Positions 24,220 to 32,906 of a DNA stretch of 33,541 nucleotides are shown here, one piece after another. The position numbers and the translations under genes are program-made. The DNA comes from CAZEAN01 sp964510225. Its GTDB lineage: Bacteria; Planctomycetota; Planctomycetia; Isosphaerales; Isosphaeraceae. A model generated the notes under the pieces. That model saw only the letters and a program-made list of their open reading frames with translations, was not told the origin of the DNA and made no database searches. The stretch covers positions 1-33,541 of the forward strand of contig CAZEAN010000064.1 in assembly GCA_964510225.1 (NCBI GenBank), given 5' to 3'. Position 1 is the first letter of the stretch. Every line of letters starts with the position of its first letter.

Positions 24220-24426
24220 GCCGATGCCCGAGAGGTCGCAGTCGACCGTGACGAGCCTGGATCCCCCATTCGGTGGCGACGGTGCCGATGCGAAAGCCCG
24301 CGAGGTCGCGAGCGTCCTGCATGGCCCGGCAGACGTCCTTGATGAAGCTCCAAACTCGGATTTGCAGAATCGGAAGTCCCGAGAAGCTCTGATTCTTGGG
24401 ACTTGTCTCGAGCGCGGATCGACCAT
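24220..24426 (-). other. Possible frameshifted upstream part of the DUF6573-like gene
   Basis: Two minus-strand frames alternate in protein-like text: SFIKDVCRAMQDARDLAGFR to about 24280, and RLVTVDCDLSGIG joining the gene below. I cannot name the product. It may be a separate decayed gene. Confidence 0.25.
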
Positions 24427-24446
24427 TTGGACCGGGGGTCGCTGCT

Positions 24447-24476
24447 TTGCCAGGGCTGAGCGGTCCGTGATATCCT
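24447..24476 (+). promoter_or_regulatory. Candidate promoter of the RHH/VapC pair
   Basis: TTGCCA (24447-24452) and TATCCT (24471-24476) are 18 bases apart, about 40 bases before the antitoxin ATG. GGGAGAG then precedes that ATG. Confidence 0.4.
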
Positions 24477-24517
24477 AGATTCAACAGGTGCCGCCGGTTG
24501 GCTCCGGGAGAGTTGCA

Positions 24518-24784
24518 ATGAACGTCTCAATCTCTGACGAAGCAAGAAGGATCCTCGAAGAGGAGGTCGCAAGCGGTCGGTATCCTTCCGAAGAGGCCGT
24601 CATTGAAGATGCCTTGCGACGCATGAAGAGGGGGCAGAACCAGTCGGCTCCGTCGAGTGGGACGCTCGACAACGACCCGCTCTGGGGGATGTTTCGCGAC
24701 GAACCTGAAGTGATCGACCAGATCGTTCGGGACGCGATGCAAGACCGCGAGTCCATCCCCTTGCGCGCCCCGGTCGATGAATAG
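24518..24784 (+). CDS. Ribbon-helix-helix (ParD-like) antitoxin
   Basis: 88 residues from ATG 24518, which has GGGAGAG a few bases upstream; an earlier in-frame start adds only a Gly/Pro leader. The N-terminus MNVSISDEARRILEEEVASG then RYPSEEAVIEDALRRMK is the RHH DNA-binding dimer fold. The C-terminal half (DPLWGMFRDEPEVIDQIVRD) is the flexible toxin-binding tail. It overlaps the PIN toxin gene by 8 bases. It likely represses the shared promoter as a complex with the toxin. Confidence 0.85.
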   Translation: MNVSISDEARRILEEEVASGRYPSEEAVIEDALRRMKRGQNQSAPSSGTLDNDPLWGMFRDEPEVIDQIVRDAMQDRESIPLRAPVDE

Positions 24785-25196
24785 AGCCCTGCTCGATACG
24801 GACATCTTCTCCGAGTATCTCAAGGGTCACGACCCAACGGTCCAGCGTCACGCCGCCGCCTATCGCGGAGCGTTCGGCTCCCTTACCATCTCGGTCGTCC
24901 CCGCGATGGAAATCATCAAGGGACTGCACAAGGTCGGCCGAGAGTCAGCGATTCAGGACCTCTTGACCCGGCTTGCCGCCGAAGAGGTCCTCGGATTTGA
25001 ACTCGACACCGCCGAGCGAGCCGGACGAATTCACGCGGATCTGGAACGTGCGGGTCAGCCGATCGGGTGGGCCGACACCGTCATTGCAGCCATTGCGTTG
25101 CAACAGGGCTTGGAGTTGGTCACGGGCAACACGAGCCACTACCGACGGATTCAGCAACTGGGACACGCGCTCGTCTTGCGGAACTGGCGGACCTAG
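24777..25196 (+). CDS. VapC-like PIN-domain toxin
   Basis: 139 residues, intact. PIN nuclease acidic residues are in place: Asp7 and Asp9 in LLDTDIFSEYL, Glu45 in VPAMEIIKGL, and Asp100 in GWADTVIAAIAL. The fourth site reads LVTGNTSHY (Asn118), as in many VapC proteins. Known role of the family: Mg-dependent endoribonuclease cleaving tRNA or rRNA when freed from the antitoxin. It is coupled to the RHH antitoxin by an 8-base overlap. This is the one toxin pair in the island with both partners intact. Confidence 0.9.
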   Translation: MNRALLDTDIFSEYLKGHDPTVQRHAAAYRGAFGSLTISVVPAMEIIKGLHKVGRESAIQDLLTRLAAEEVLGFELDTAERAGRIHADLERAGQPIGWADTVIAAIALQQGLELVTGNTSHYRRIQQLGHALVLRNWRT

Positions 25197-25396
25197 CCAT
25201 CTCGCTAAACGGCCTTCTTCCGGCAATATCGAGTACGCAATGATGATCCGGGGAGGGATCGCGTCCTGCCCCCGAATCGCCTACTATGTTGCGACGCGTA
25301 TTCATGGCCGGGTAGGGTTCTTCGTAGAATACCCGAGGGCCTCCAACACCCAGCGCTGCTCCCGCAGGTCGGGTGCAGTTCCCCGAGGGATCTTCC
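25197..25396. promoter_or_regulatory. Intergenic leader ahead of the second PEP-CTERM gene
   Basis: 200 bases between the VapC-like stop and the next start. They contain a CGGGTA...TACCCG inverted repeat (about 25311-25338) and end with CGAGGGA about 8 bases before ATG 25397. I see no clear -35/-10 pair. Confidence 0.3.
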
Positions 25397-26263
25397 ATGC
25401 GAGCAATGAAGACGATCGGACTGACAGCGTTGATCAGCGTGTCAGTCTCCGGGCTCTCCCGAGCCGAATTCTACAACTGTTTCGTCGTCGTCCCCGTGTT
25501 CCACGCCACCACGTTCGAGTTCGTGATCGAGGGGGACGTCACGGCGTTCCTCGATCTGGCATCGATGGCGACCGATCCGTTGGTCAACCCCTTCGCCTAC
25601 GTCGACGCCAACATCTTGGGCGTTCCAGTGACCTCGACCGCGATGGCTTCCGTGAACATCGACGGCAACACCGAGGTCGTCTTCACGGGCTCGAATCCGG
25701 TTGCGCCCTCCTATACGTTCGACTACGGGCCCGGCAGCAACGGAGAGCCGCACATCGGGTTGAACGGTTTCGCTGGTGGGGGGACGCGGATCACGACTCT
25801 TTCCCAATCCTGGTCCGACGGTTCTTCCACGGATTTCCTCCCGGCTCTGAGTGTACTCGTTCCACCTCCGGGCAGCGTCGATCTCGACTTCCTGATCTTC
25901 TACGCGGACGTCACGTCCGGCGGAGTGACGACAGGAGGGTGGTTCGAGCTGCCGTACGAAGCCGGGTCGATCCCGACGGCGACCTTCCTCAATGGGACAG
26001 GTGATGCGTTCACGCTCTCGAATGTCGGCTTCTTCACTTCGCCCGACCTGATCCCCTTGCCCGACCTGAATTTCGGCTCGACACCGCCCCCCGGTTTCCC
26101 CGGCAGCAGTTTCACGTCGCTCCCCACCTTAGAAGGTCGTACACTCGCTGCTGGACAGGAATTGACCATCGCAGTCCCGGAACCGGCTTCGTGGCTCGCT
26201 CTCGGTTTGGGTCTCGCTGGTCTCGCCCTCGGGCAGCTCCACCGCTCGAAGCTTCGGAGCTGA
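25397..26263 (+). CDS. PEP-CTERM protein of unknown function
   Basis: 288 residues from ATG 25397 (CGAGGGA upstream). Signal peptide MKTIGLTALISVSVSGLSRA, then a beta-rich ectodomain with many Val/Thr/Gly strands (FEFVIEGDVTAFLDL, TFDYGPGSNGEPHIGL), and the sorting signal VPEPASWLALGLGLAGLAL followed by basic residues. PEP-CTERM proteins are exported, processed by exosortase and associated with exopolysaccharide. No enzymatic motif is visible. A palindromic element starts one base after the stop codon and may now supply its transcript end. Confidence 0.85.
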   Translation: MRAMKTIGLTALISVSVSGLSRAEFYNCFVVVPVFHATTFEFVIEGDVTAFLDLASMATDPLVNPFAYVDANILGVPVTSTAMASVNIDGNTEVVFTGSNPVAPSYTFDYGPGSNGEPHIGLNGFAGGGTRITTLSQSWSDGSSTDFLPALSVLVPPPGSVDLDFLIFYADVTSGGVTTGGWFELPYEAGSIPTATFLNGTGDAFTLSNVGFFTSPDLIPLPDLNFGSTPPPGFPGSSFTSLPTLEGRTLAAGQELTIAVPEPASWLALGLGLAGLALGQLHRSKLRS

Positions 26264-26264
26264 C

Positions 26265-26305
26265 AGGGGTCACGCCTCGGAACGGACAAAATCGTACGCT
26301 AAGCC
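26265..26305. repeat. Left arm of the 41-bp terminal inverted repeat
   Basis: Outer part 26265-26285 pairs with 28475-28495 perfectly. Inner part 26286-26305 (ACAAAATCGTACGCTAAGCC) pairs with 26443-26462 with one mismatch. Confidence 0.92.
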
Positions 26306-26985
26306 GTGGTCGATCATTCGGAAGTCGAGACTGGGTATCGACTTGGCTAGGGCCTGGTGAGGATACTGATGGAACACCGATTGTCGGCCGCTTGTGTTCA
26401 CACAAGTTGAAAATTGGGGCGAGTTTCCGTCTGTAGATTCTCGGCTTAGCGTACAATTTTGTGTGCGCCGTGATAAGGCGCGGATCTTCAGCGGGTGCAA
26501 ATCCCGCCCGGCAACTCTCGTCGCTCCAGCCGGTAGCAATCGGAGCGGCGGTGGAGGTAACGAAACCGCCGGAGCCTCCGATGCAAAGGGTCGTCCTGGC
26601 GACCCCGCGAGCAGGCAGGCCGTAACGCGAGTGAACGCCGAGCAGGCCTCGAAACGCGTAATGTGGGAGCCGCCCCGCCACAAAATCGGGGAAGGCCGCC
26701 GTCACTGGGGGAATGGGGGGATACTCCCCCGCGAAGCGACGCGAACCAGTGGTCCCACCGGGGTAGTGGCGACGGCATGTCTGCAGAGGAGATCCGACGC
26801 AACACGGGAAACCCCGAGCGGTGGAGGCGCGTGACCTTCGACCGGACGCCCGCGAGGGACAGGCCGGGCCGCCCGGGGTGGCGGACAGGCCCGTAGTACC
26901 GCCGACGCCGGGTAATACCGGACGAGGGAAGGGTCCTGAGTTCAAGACCAGCACCCGAAGGGGCATGAGAGCCGGGAGATTGGCG

Positions 26986-28317
26986 ATGAGCCTAGCATCT
27001 CCACCAAAGGTTCAGAAGCTCCAGGAGCCGTTGCATGCCAACGCGAAGGGATCGCCCGACTATCGGTTCTACGCGCTGTACGACAAGGTGTACCGTCGCG
27101 ACGTGCTGGAGTGGACCTATGTCCGCTGTCGTACCAACGACGGCGCGCCGGGGTCGATGGCCAGACGTTCGAGGACATTGAGGCGTCTGGCCGGGACCGG
27201 TGGCTGGACGAACTGGCGGCGGATCTGAAAGCCAAGACGTACCGCCCCCAACCGGTGCGACGCGTATACATTCCTAAACCAAATGGAGAGTAACGCCCGC
27301 TGGGGATCGGTTCGATCCGGGACCGCGTAACGCAGATGGCCGTGGTCCTGGTCTTGGAGCCGAACTTCGAGGCCGACCTGGAGGCGGAGCCATACGCCTA
27401 CCGGGCCAACCGCAGCGCCCTGGATGCCTCCGGCATGCCCACGGGCTGGTCTAGGCGGGGTATGCCGAAGTCGTCGATGCCGATCTCTCGGACTACTTCG
27501 ACGAAATCCCGCACGCCGAACTCCTCAAGTCGCTCTCACGCCGGATCAGCGATCGGCACCTGTCGGAGCTGATCAAGAGATGGCTGGAGGCGTCGGTCGA
27601 GGAGATTGACGACCGCGGGCGGCATCACCGACCGGACGACACGGAACAAGGACGAGGGCCGGTGCAGCCCGCAGGGGTCGCCTCTGTCCCCGTTGCTGGC
27701 GAATGTCTACATGCGTCGCTTTGTCCGCGGCTGGAAGACTCTGGGATACGAGGGTCGGTTGAACGCCTCGATCGTCAACGACGCCGACGATCTGGTGATC
27801 TGCTGCCCGGGAACGGCCGAAGAGGCGCTCTCCGCCATGCGGGTCATGATGTCCAAGCTGAAGCTGACGGTCAACGAGGCCAAGACACGGTCGTGTCGGG
27901 TCCTCGAGGAGACGTTCGACTTTCTGGGCTATACGATCGGTCGGTCGGTGCTACGCGGCGCGACCGGGCGATTCCTACATCGTGACGCGTCCGTCGGCGA
28001 AAGCGATCCAGCGACTCTGTCGCGAGATCAGCGAGTTGACCGGCCGCCATTGGGCCTGGCTCGACGAACGGAGGCAGGTCGCTCGGCTCAACAGGAAACT
28101 GGAGGGCTGGGCGAACTACTTCTGCCTGGGTCAGGTGTCCAAGGCGTATCAGGCCGTGGACAGGCACACCTGTCACCGGCTCCGCCAGTGGCTCCGCTCC
28201 AAGTACCAGAGCTCGACCCTGGGGTACTCACGACACTCCAACGAGTCCCTCCACGAGAGGCTGGGCCTGGTGCGTCTCAAAGGCCGGAAGCGTAACTTCC
28301 CGTGGGCGAAGGCGTGA
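26986..28317 (+). pseudogene. Group II intron reverse transcriptase/maturase, multiply broken
   Basis: Starts at ATG 26986 with GGGAGA upstream. Family text runs through several frames: VYRRDVLEWTYVRCRTNDGA; VDGQTFEDIEASGRDRWLDE; an in-frame TAA at 27291-27293 inside PKPNGE-RPLGIGSIRDRV; ADLSDYFDEIPHAELLKSLS; GCSPQGSPLSPLLANVYMRR-type region; then TRPSAKAIQRLCREISELTG and WANYFCLGQVSKAYQAV (maturase domain X). At least four frameshifts (near 27150, 27440, 27620, 27970) and one stop are present. The catalytic YADD reads DADD (27780-27791). The intron cannot move on its own enzyme. Confidence 0.9.
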
Positions 28318-28329
28318 GTTCTTGTCCGA

Positions 28330-28362
28330 GAGCCTGGTGCGGGAAAACGGCACGCCGGGTTC
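28330..28362 (+). ncRNA. Group II intron domain V
   Basis: GAGCCTGGTGCGG, a GAAA-type loop, then GGCACGCCGGGTTC folds into the conserved domain V hairpin with a two-base bulge on the 3' side. It is the ribozyme's catalytic core and is located, as expected, just after the reverse transcriptase stop. It looks intact, so splicing in trans is conceivable. Confidence 0.78.
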
Positions 28363-28646
28363 GATGACCGGGGAGTGGAAACGGGGGACGGTGAGGCTAT
28401 TGAGGCACCGGCGACCGAAAGGGCCGGCAACCGATAGGCCGAACCTACACAACCGCGCCACTCCTCGACTCTAACCGTTCCGAGGCGTGACCCCTTGATG
28501 AAATCTGGATCGGCCAGAGCGAGCTAACCATAAATAAACGGAACCCAAACAAATGCATGAAGAGGATGTGATCAAAACAGTCATTACTTTAACCAAAATC
28601 AACGCTCAAGTGAGTCTGATGAATGCTTCGAAGTTCTCTAATTTCG

Positions 28647-31600
28647 TTAGAAATCGATGCGCGTGTAGTCGAGACATTGTTCAATCAACTCGGCGGTAGG
28701 ATAAGACCAGTCTGGATCTTGGCTCCTACCAAGGCTATCTGCCGTTCTAAGGAAATCGAGCGCTTCCTCATATCGACCAAGTTCCATCAGCTGAGCGCCA
28801 TGATTGAGATATGCAAGTGCTGCTGTTGGATCAATCTGCATTGCTTTCCGGGACATCGCCAAGGCTTGCTCGATTTCACCCACGGCCTTCAGCGCCACCG
28901 AATAGTTGAGATAGACGTCTGGATTGCCAGGGTCGAGCTTGATAACCTTTTGATAGACACTTATAGCTTCTTGATTACGACCAGCATAGTTCAGCGAATC
29001 AGCGATCTGAAAGTCGTTTTCGGGGTTGTCGGGGTCAAGCCCTTTGGTTCTCTCGAAGCAACTGATTGCTTCATCGTATCGGCCTAACTCCTGGAACATC
29101 CGTCCAAGCTGATAGGGAAAGTAAGGGTCAGTCGGATCAATTGCTTCTCCTTTCCGCAGCGTTCTGATGGCCTCATTGTAATGTCCCAGTGTCTCCAGGA
29201 TCTCGAAATGCTCTTGGGCGAAGCTAGGTTCGTCAGGGATTGCGACGATTGCTTCTTGATAGACTCTAGCCGCTTCATCAAGTCGGTCGACTGACACCAA
29301 GACCTCTCCCAGGTTATGTCGATAGCCAGGAAACTTGGGATCGAGTTCGATGGCCTTGCGGAGCGAGGCGAGGCCTGCCTCAATCTGGCCTTGCTTGACG
29401 AACACGTTGCCCAATCGTGTGTGGGAATCGGTGTAGCTGGGGTCCACCTGCAGTGACTGTTTGAAAGCCTCGGTCGCTTCATCAAGCCGGTTCTCTGTCA
29501 GCAGCATATCGGCGAGTTCAAAGTAGATTGCAGCAAGGCCCGAATCTTCGAATGAAATTGACTCGGAAAAGTCACCACTCGTTAATTGCTTAAGATAAGT
29601 TCGTGATGTTGCAATTGCTTCGTCGACCCGACCGAGTTTATAGAGAGAAGGGACGATGTAATCGTAGGCAAAGAGCATTGTCGGCTCGATTTCCAAGATT
29701 TGCTCCGCTTGTTTTAACGACTCTTCGAACTGCTCAGTCTTAAGCAACGCGTTCGCCAGGTTTGCGTGCAACCACCAGCGACCGGGTGGGTCAAGGGCAA
29801 TCGCAAATCGGTAGACTGCAATCGCCTCGGCCTCTCGTCCTACGTTACTCAGTGCGACTGCAAGTTGGCCGCGGACATCAGGGTCATCGGGTCGTAGGGC
29901 GACAGCCGCGTAAGCGTATTCGACAGCTCTGGATTTCTGATGACTATCCTCATCAAGGAGGCGAGAAAGTTCGTAGCAAAACCAAGAATTTCCAGGGTCG
30001 CGCTGGAAGGCTCGTTCGAGTAGATTGATGGCCTCGATCTTTGAGTCGAGAGTCAGAAGTGCCTGGGCGAGCCGATTGAGTGTGATGGAGGATTGCTCTT
30101 GCAGGTTGATTGTGCTGGCCAATTTCGTGAGTGGATCGGACGTTCCCGCTGCAACCGCGTCTCGAATCTGATTACGGATGGGATCGGGATCGATGGCAGA
30201 GGCGATACGCAACAGGCGGGATCGTTCCGGGATGTCGACCGAGTCTGCCCAATCGTCAAGGTGCACGGCGAATTCGACACCAAGGCCTTCACGTCCTAAG
30301 CGATCGATAAGGAGGTATTCATCGTCTGCAAGGGGATCGACCTGATGTGTCTTCCAGGTCATTTCGTAAAGCTCTGCACTCCCAAGCACGTCCAGCATTC
30401 CAAATCCAGAATCTGGTGGTGGTGTACGTGCTTTGTCGAGTTGATTGAGGAATTGCAAATCAACTTCTAGCATCTGCATTAAATCCTGAGCATGCTCTGC
30501 GCGCATCTTAACACCAGTGTTGCCACCCGTTGCATTCAACAGATCGTTGGCAGCTTGAAGCCTGGATTGGGCGAGGTCAAGTTTAACCAGATCGCGTTCT
30601 GCACGAGCTTCAGACAACAGGGTGTCGGCAACATCCAGCGCGGCTGTTACCGAGATCGCCACGCGGAGGCGACGCTCGCTCATTGCTGTAAGGTTTATTC
30701 CAAACAACAGCAGGAGAAATAGTACAGCGACAGTTCCCGTGACAACTGCAGACTGGTGACGTCGGACCCAACGACGCGATCGCATAAGAAAAGGCTCACG
30801 CCATGCTGTCACCGGCTCGTCGGCGAGCCAACGTTCAATGTCTTGACCCAGGGCAGAGGCCGTCTCGTAGCGATCGGCTGGATCAAGCGCCATTGCTTTC
30901 AGGCAGATCGCCTCAAGTGCCTTGGGTATTGATGGGCGAACCTGCCGAGGTGATGAGAATTGGCCGGACTCGACTTGGGCTCGCAGCGCGTACCCGTGCT
31001 TACTCTGAAACGGTGCCTGATTTGTCAGTAGGTAGTAAAGTGTTGCGCCCAGACCGTAGATGTCGACAGCGGGGCCGATTTGTGATGGATCGCCCTTTGC
31101 TTGTTCTGGGCTCATATAAGCTGGTGTGCCAACGACCTCTCCTGGCTGTGTCTCGTCGACTGTAAAGTGGTCAAAACTGGAAGAAGATCCAGGCGCATCC
31201 GACTCAATGACGATGTCGCCGATATTTTTGGCGAGTCCCCAATCAAGAACTTGGGTTTCACCATAAGAACCGATAATAATGTTTGCGGGTTTTAGATCAC
31301 GATGAAGAATACTCTTGCTGTGTGCGTAGCTGATTGTATTGCAAACGTCGAGAAAGCGACGGAGTAAGCCTTGCATCGCCAAGACTCGCGCTCCCTCGTC
31401 TTGGGAGAATTTCTTTGATTGATGGAACGCCTGAGTCGCCTCCTTCAGTGTTTCGCCTTTGAGGAATCGCATTGCATAATACGGACGGCCATCTTGGTGA
31501 AAGCCAAGACTATAGACGGGCACAATTCCAGGGTGTTCCAGGTTTGCCGTGATCCTCGCCTCGTTCAGAAAGCGGGTTCGGCTCCGACGATCGTCGGCAT

Positions 31601-32021
31601 GTTGCTCGCGGATTTGCTTGAGCGCAACCTCGCGTCCGAGTTCGTGGTCAACTGCGACAAAGACCTCGCCAAGACCGCCACGAGCATAAAAACGGATTGT
31701 CTGAAAGCGATTGTTGGTGAGTTCAACAAGTTTGCCGTGTTCAGGGTGTAACCGAGCAGCGCTGGAATTCGAGCCTCGCTCTGTGGTGATTGTCGCGAGT
31801 TCGTCGGTTCCGATCCGCGTTGGACGAACCGTTGAGTAATCGAGCTGTTCAGACTCTTCTCGGGGGACGTCGAAGGCAAATAGGTAAGGAAGTCGACGTT
31901 CGAGTTCGGTCTTTAACTCGGGACAATCGCGGCACAAGTCATCCAACGAGGGCTGTACTCCTCGAGCCACCTGTTCCTCGAATTCACAGATGATCTCGAT
32001 CAGTCGATCGTTTTGTGACAT
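28647..32021 (-). CDS. Membrane Ser/Thr protein kinase with C-terminal TPR array
   Basis: 1124 residues. An N-terminal helical segment (about 1-60, LDDLCRDCPELKTELERRLP) of the kind that precedes planctomycete kinases is followed by a Hanks kinase domain (about 106-400): glycine loop ARGGLGEVFVAV at 113-124, Lys135 in VALKQI, HRDLKPAN at 240-247, and SPE at 304-306. The Mg-binding DFG reads DWG (260-262), a substitution seen in some bacterial kinases of this type. The Asp is kept. A membrane segment lies at about 424-445. From about 640 to 1110 there are ten or more TPR units (for example AIELDPKFPGYRHNLGEVL and AIDPTDPYFPYQLGRMF), probably outside the cytoplasm. It lies 49 bases downstream of an ECF sigma gene on the same strand and is likely co-transcribed. 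Confidence 0.94.
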   Translation of the reverse strand: MSQNDRLIEIICEFEEQVARGVQPSLDDLCRDCPELKTELERRLPYLFAFDVPREESEQLDYSTVRPTRIGTDELATITTERGSNSSAARLHPEHGKLVELTNNRFQTIRFYARGGLGEVFVAVDHELGREVALKQIREQHADDRRSRTRFLNEARITANLEHPGIVPVYSLGFHQDGRPYYAMRFLKGETLKEATQAFHQSKKFSQDEGARVLAMQGLLRRFLDVCNTISYAHSKSILHRDLKPANIIIGSYGETQVLDWGLAKNIGDIVIESDAPGSSSSFDHFTVDETQPGEVVGTPAYMSPEQAKGDPSQIGPAVDIYGLGATLYYLLTNQAPFQSKHGYALRAQVESGQFSSPRQVRPSIPKALEAICLKAMALDPADRYETASALGQDIERWLADEPVTAWREPFLMRSRRWVRRHQSAVVTGTVAVLFLLLLFGINLTAMSERRLRVAISVTAALDVADTLLSEARAERDLVKLDLAQSRLQAANDLLNATGGNTGVKMRAEHAQDLMQMLEVDLQFLNQLDKARTPPPDSGFGMLDVLGSAELYEMTWKTHQVDPLADDEYLLIDRLGREGLGVEFAVHLDDWADSVDIPERSRLLRIASAIDPDPIRNQIRDAVAAGTSDPLTKLASTINLQEQSSITLNRLAQALLTLDSKIEAINLLERAFQRDPGNSWFCYELSRLLDEDSHQKSRAVEYAYAAVALRPDDPDVRGQLAVALSNVGREAEAIAVYRFAIALDPPGRWWLHANLANALLKTEQFEESLKQAEQILEIEPTMLFAYDYIVPSLYKLGRVDEAIATSRTYLKQLTSGDFSESISFEDSGLAAIYFELADMLLTENRLDEATEAFKQSLQVDPSYTDSHTRLGNVFVKQGQIEAGLASLRKAIELDPKFPGYRHNLGEVLVSVDRLDEAARVYQEAIVAIPDEPSFAQEHFEILETLGHYNEAIRTLRKGEAIDPTDPYFPYQLGRMFQELGRYDEAISCFERTKGLDPDNPENDFQIADSLNYAGRNQEAISVYQKVIKLDPGNPDVYLNYSVALKAVGEIEQALAMSRKAMQIDPTAALAYLNHGAQLMELGRYEEALDFLRTADSLGRSQDPDWSYPTAELIEQCLDYTRIDF

Positions 32022-32070
32022 GTCAGGATCAAACTAATAATGGGGAAATCTTGATGAAACGATAGTTGCA

Positions 32071-32646
32071 TCAATCACGGTCGTTCTTCATCGCCTCGTC
32101 GAGCCGGATGCGGGCCGAGACCCAACGACGATGGACCGTTCGTTCCGAGATATTGAGTAACTTTGCAACCTCGGGACGTGGTAATCCTTGATACCACAGT
32201 AGATCAAAGACTTCGAGATCTTGTGGTGGGAGAGTTTTCACGAGTTGGTGAAATTCGGTCCAATCACTTAATCTGGACGGATCCCAAGTGCTTTCCGATA
32301 CAGTGGCGAGTGCGGGATGCAGGTTATCAGGGTGTCCCACCGGTGGCGTTGCGTAAGTCTGCTTCAAACCGTGAGGACCTCTGAATCGTCTTACCAGATC
32401 CAGCAACTCGCGACGGATCTGGGAGGCCGAAAGCCGGAAAAAGTCCAGTATCGTTTCAGGTTGAACGGTACGCAACGACCGATCAAGACGGATCAGTGCG
32501 TTCTGTAGAACGTCGTCCGTTTGCTCCCAACGCTGCACGTCGGGAAACTTGTGCAACATGACTCTCGTGAGTTTCACAAGACGATGATGTGCCGCTTCGA
32601 TCAGATCCTCGCGGGCCGCCTCGTCTCCTTGATGAAGACGGTCCAA
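32071..32646 (-). CDS. ECF-type sigma factor (ECF-sigma/HTH family)
   Basis: 191 residues. Region 2 appears as EQTDDVLQNALIRLDRSLRT and region 4 as LPPQDLEVFDLLWYQGLPRP then EVAKLLNISERTVHRRW, a clear helix-turn-helix. The start used is TTG 32646, the only one available after an in-frame TAA about 9 bases upstream. There is no convincing ribosome-binding site and the first helix begins at residue 1, so a few N-terminal residues may be missing through a nonsense change or base error. Its kinase partner follows 49 bases downstream. It is divergent from the FG-GAP surface protein at 32907. Confidence 0.85.
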   Translation of the reverse strand: MDRLHQGDEAAREDLIEAAHHRLVKLTRVMLHKFPDVQRWEQTDDVLQNALIRLDRSLRTVQPETILDFFRLSASQIRRELLDLVRRFRGPHGLKQTYATPPVGHPDNLHPALATVSESTWDPSRLSDWTEFHQLVKTLPPQDLEVFDLLWYQGLPRPEVAKLLNISERTVHRRWVSARIRLDEAMKNDRD

Positions 32647-32906
32647 ACAGTGTTAGATTCTGGCCGAACGGCTGCTGAAGTTTGTCTGGGTATCCATCGT
32701 CTTCCAAAGATGATGACGAACCGACTGAGAAATCCTTCAAGCTGCCACAATTAAATTTTCAACAATATTGTCAGTCATCGTCAATCAGCTTCGCTTAGTG
32801 CAATGAAGAGGCGAGGCCATCCTGCGTTTCTCCTCGGGCTCCCTCGGCCGTCTTTTTTGTAAGTGCTTTCCAGAAGCAGAACCACATTCATGATAAGGAC
32901 GAATCA
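32647..32906. promoter_or_regulatory. Divergent region between ECF sigma factor and FG-GAP protein
   Basis: 260 bases separate the two divergent starts. TAAGGAC at about 32894-32900 is the ribosome-binding site for the gene at 32907. Remnant protein-like text upstream of the sigma start may be its lost N-terminus. No confident -35/-10 pair was seen. Confidence 0.35.

Larger units (their letters stand above)
26463..28474 (+). mobile_element. Group II intron, about 2.0 kb, decayed reading frame
   Basis: The 5' end GTGCG fits the group II consensus. The 3' end lies at CTCTAA(C), within one base, with the host palindrome resuming directly. The 5' 520 bases are structured, GC-rich domain I-III-like sequence (GTGCAAATCCCGCC, GGTAACGAAACCGCC). 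The reverse transcriptase gene lies in the domain IV position and a domain V hairpin follows it. Boundaries are independently fixed by the interrupted inverted repeat. Confidence 0.87.
26265..28495. mobile_element. MITE-like palindromic element split by a group II intron
   Basis: Subtracting the intron (26463-28474) leaves a 219-bp element with 41-bp terminal inverted repeats. The left arm is 26265-26305; the right arm is 26443-26462 plus 28475-28495. Outer 21 bp are perfect (AGGGGTCACGCC...) and the inner 20 bp have one mismatch. The middle holds small hairpins (AAGTCGA/TCGACTT at 26322-26344; CTTGTG/CACAAG near 26391). No protein is coded by the element itself. Confidence 0.82.

Noticed and set aside
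23746..24342. 198-residue plus-strand frame
   Set aside because: The opposite strand carries the DUF6573-like core, so this is its shadow.
26112..26966. 284-residue minus-strand frame
   Set aside because: It spans the end of the PEP-CTERM gene, the palindrome and the structured 5' part of the intron. An unbroken gene across these borders is implausible.
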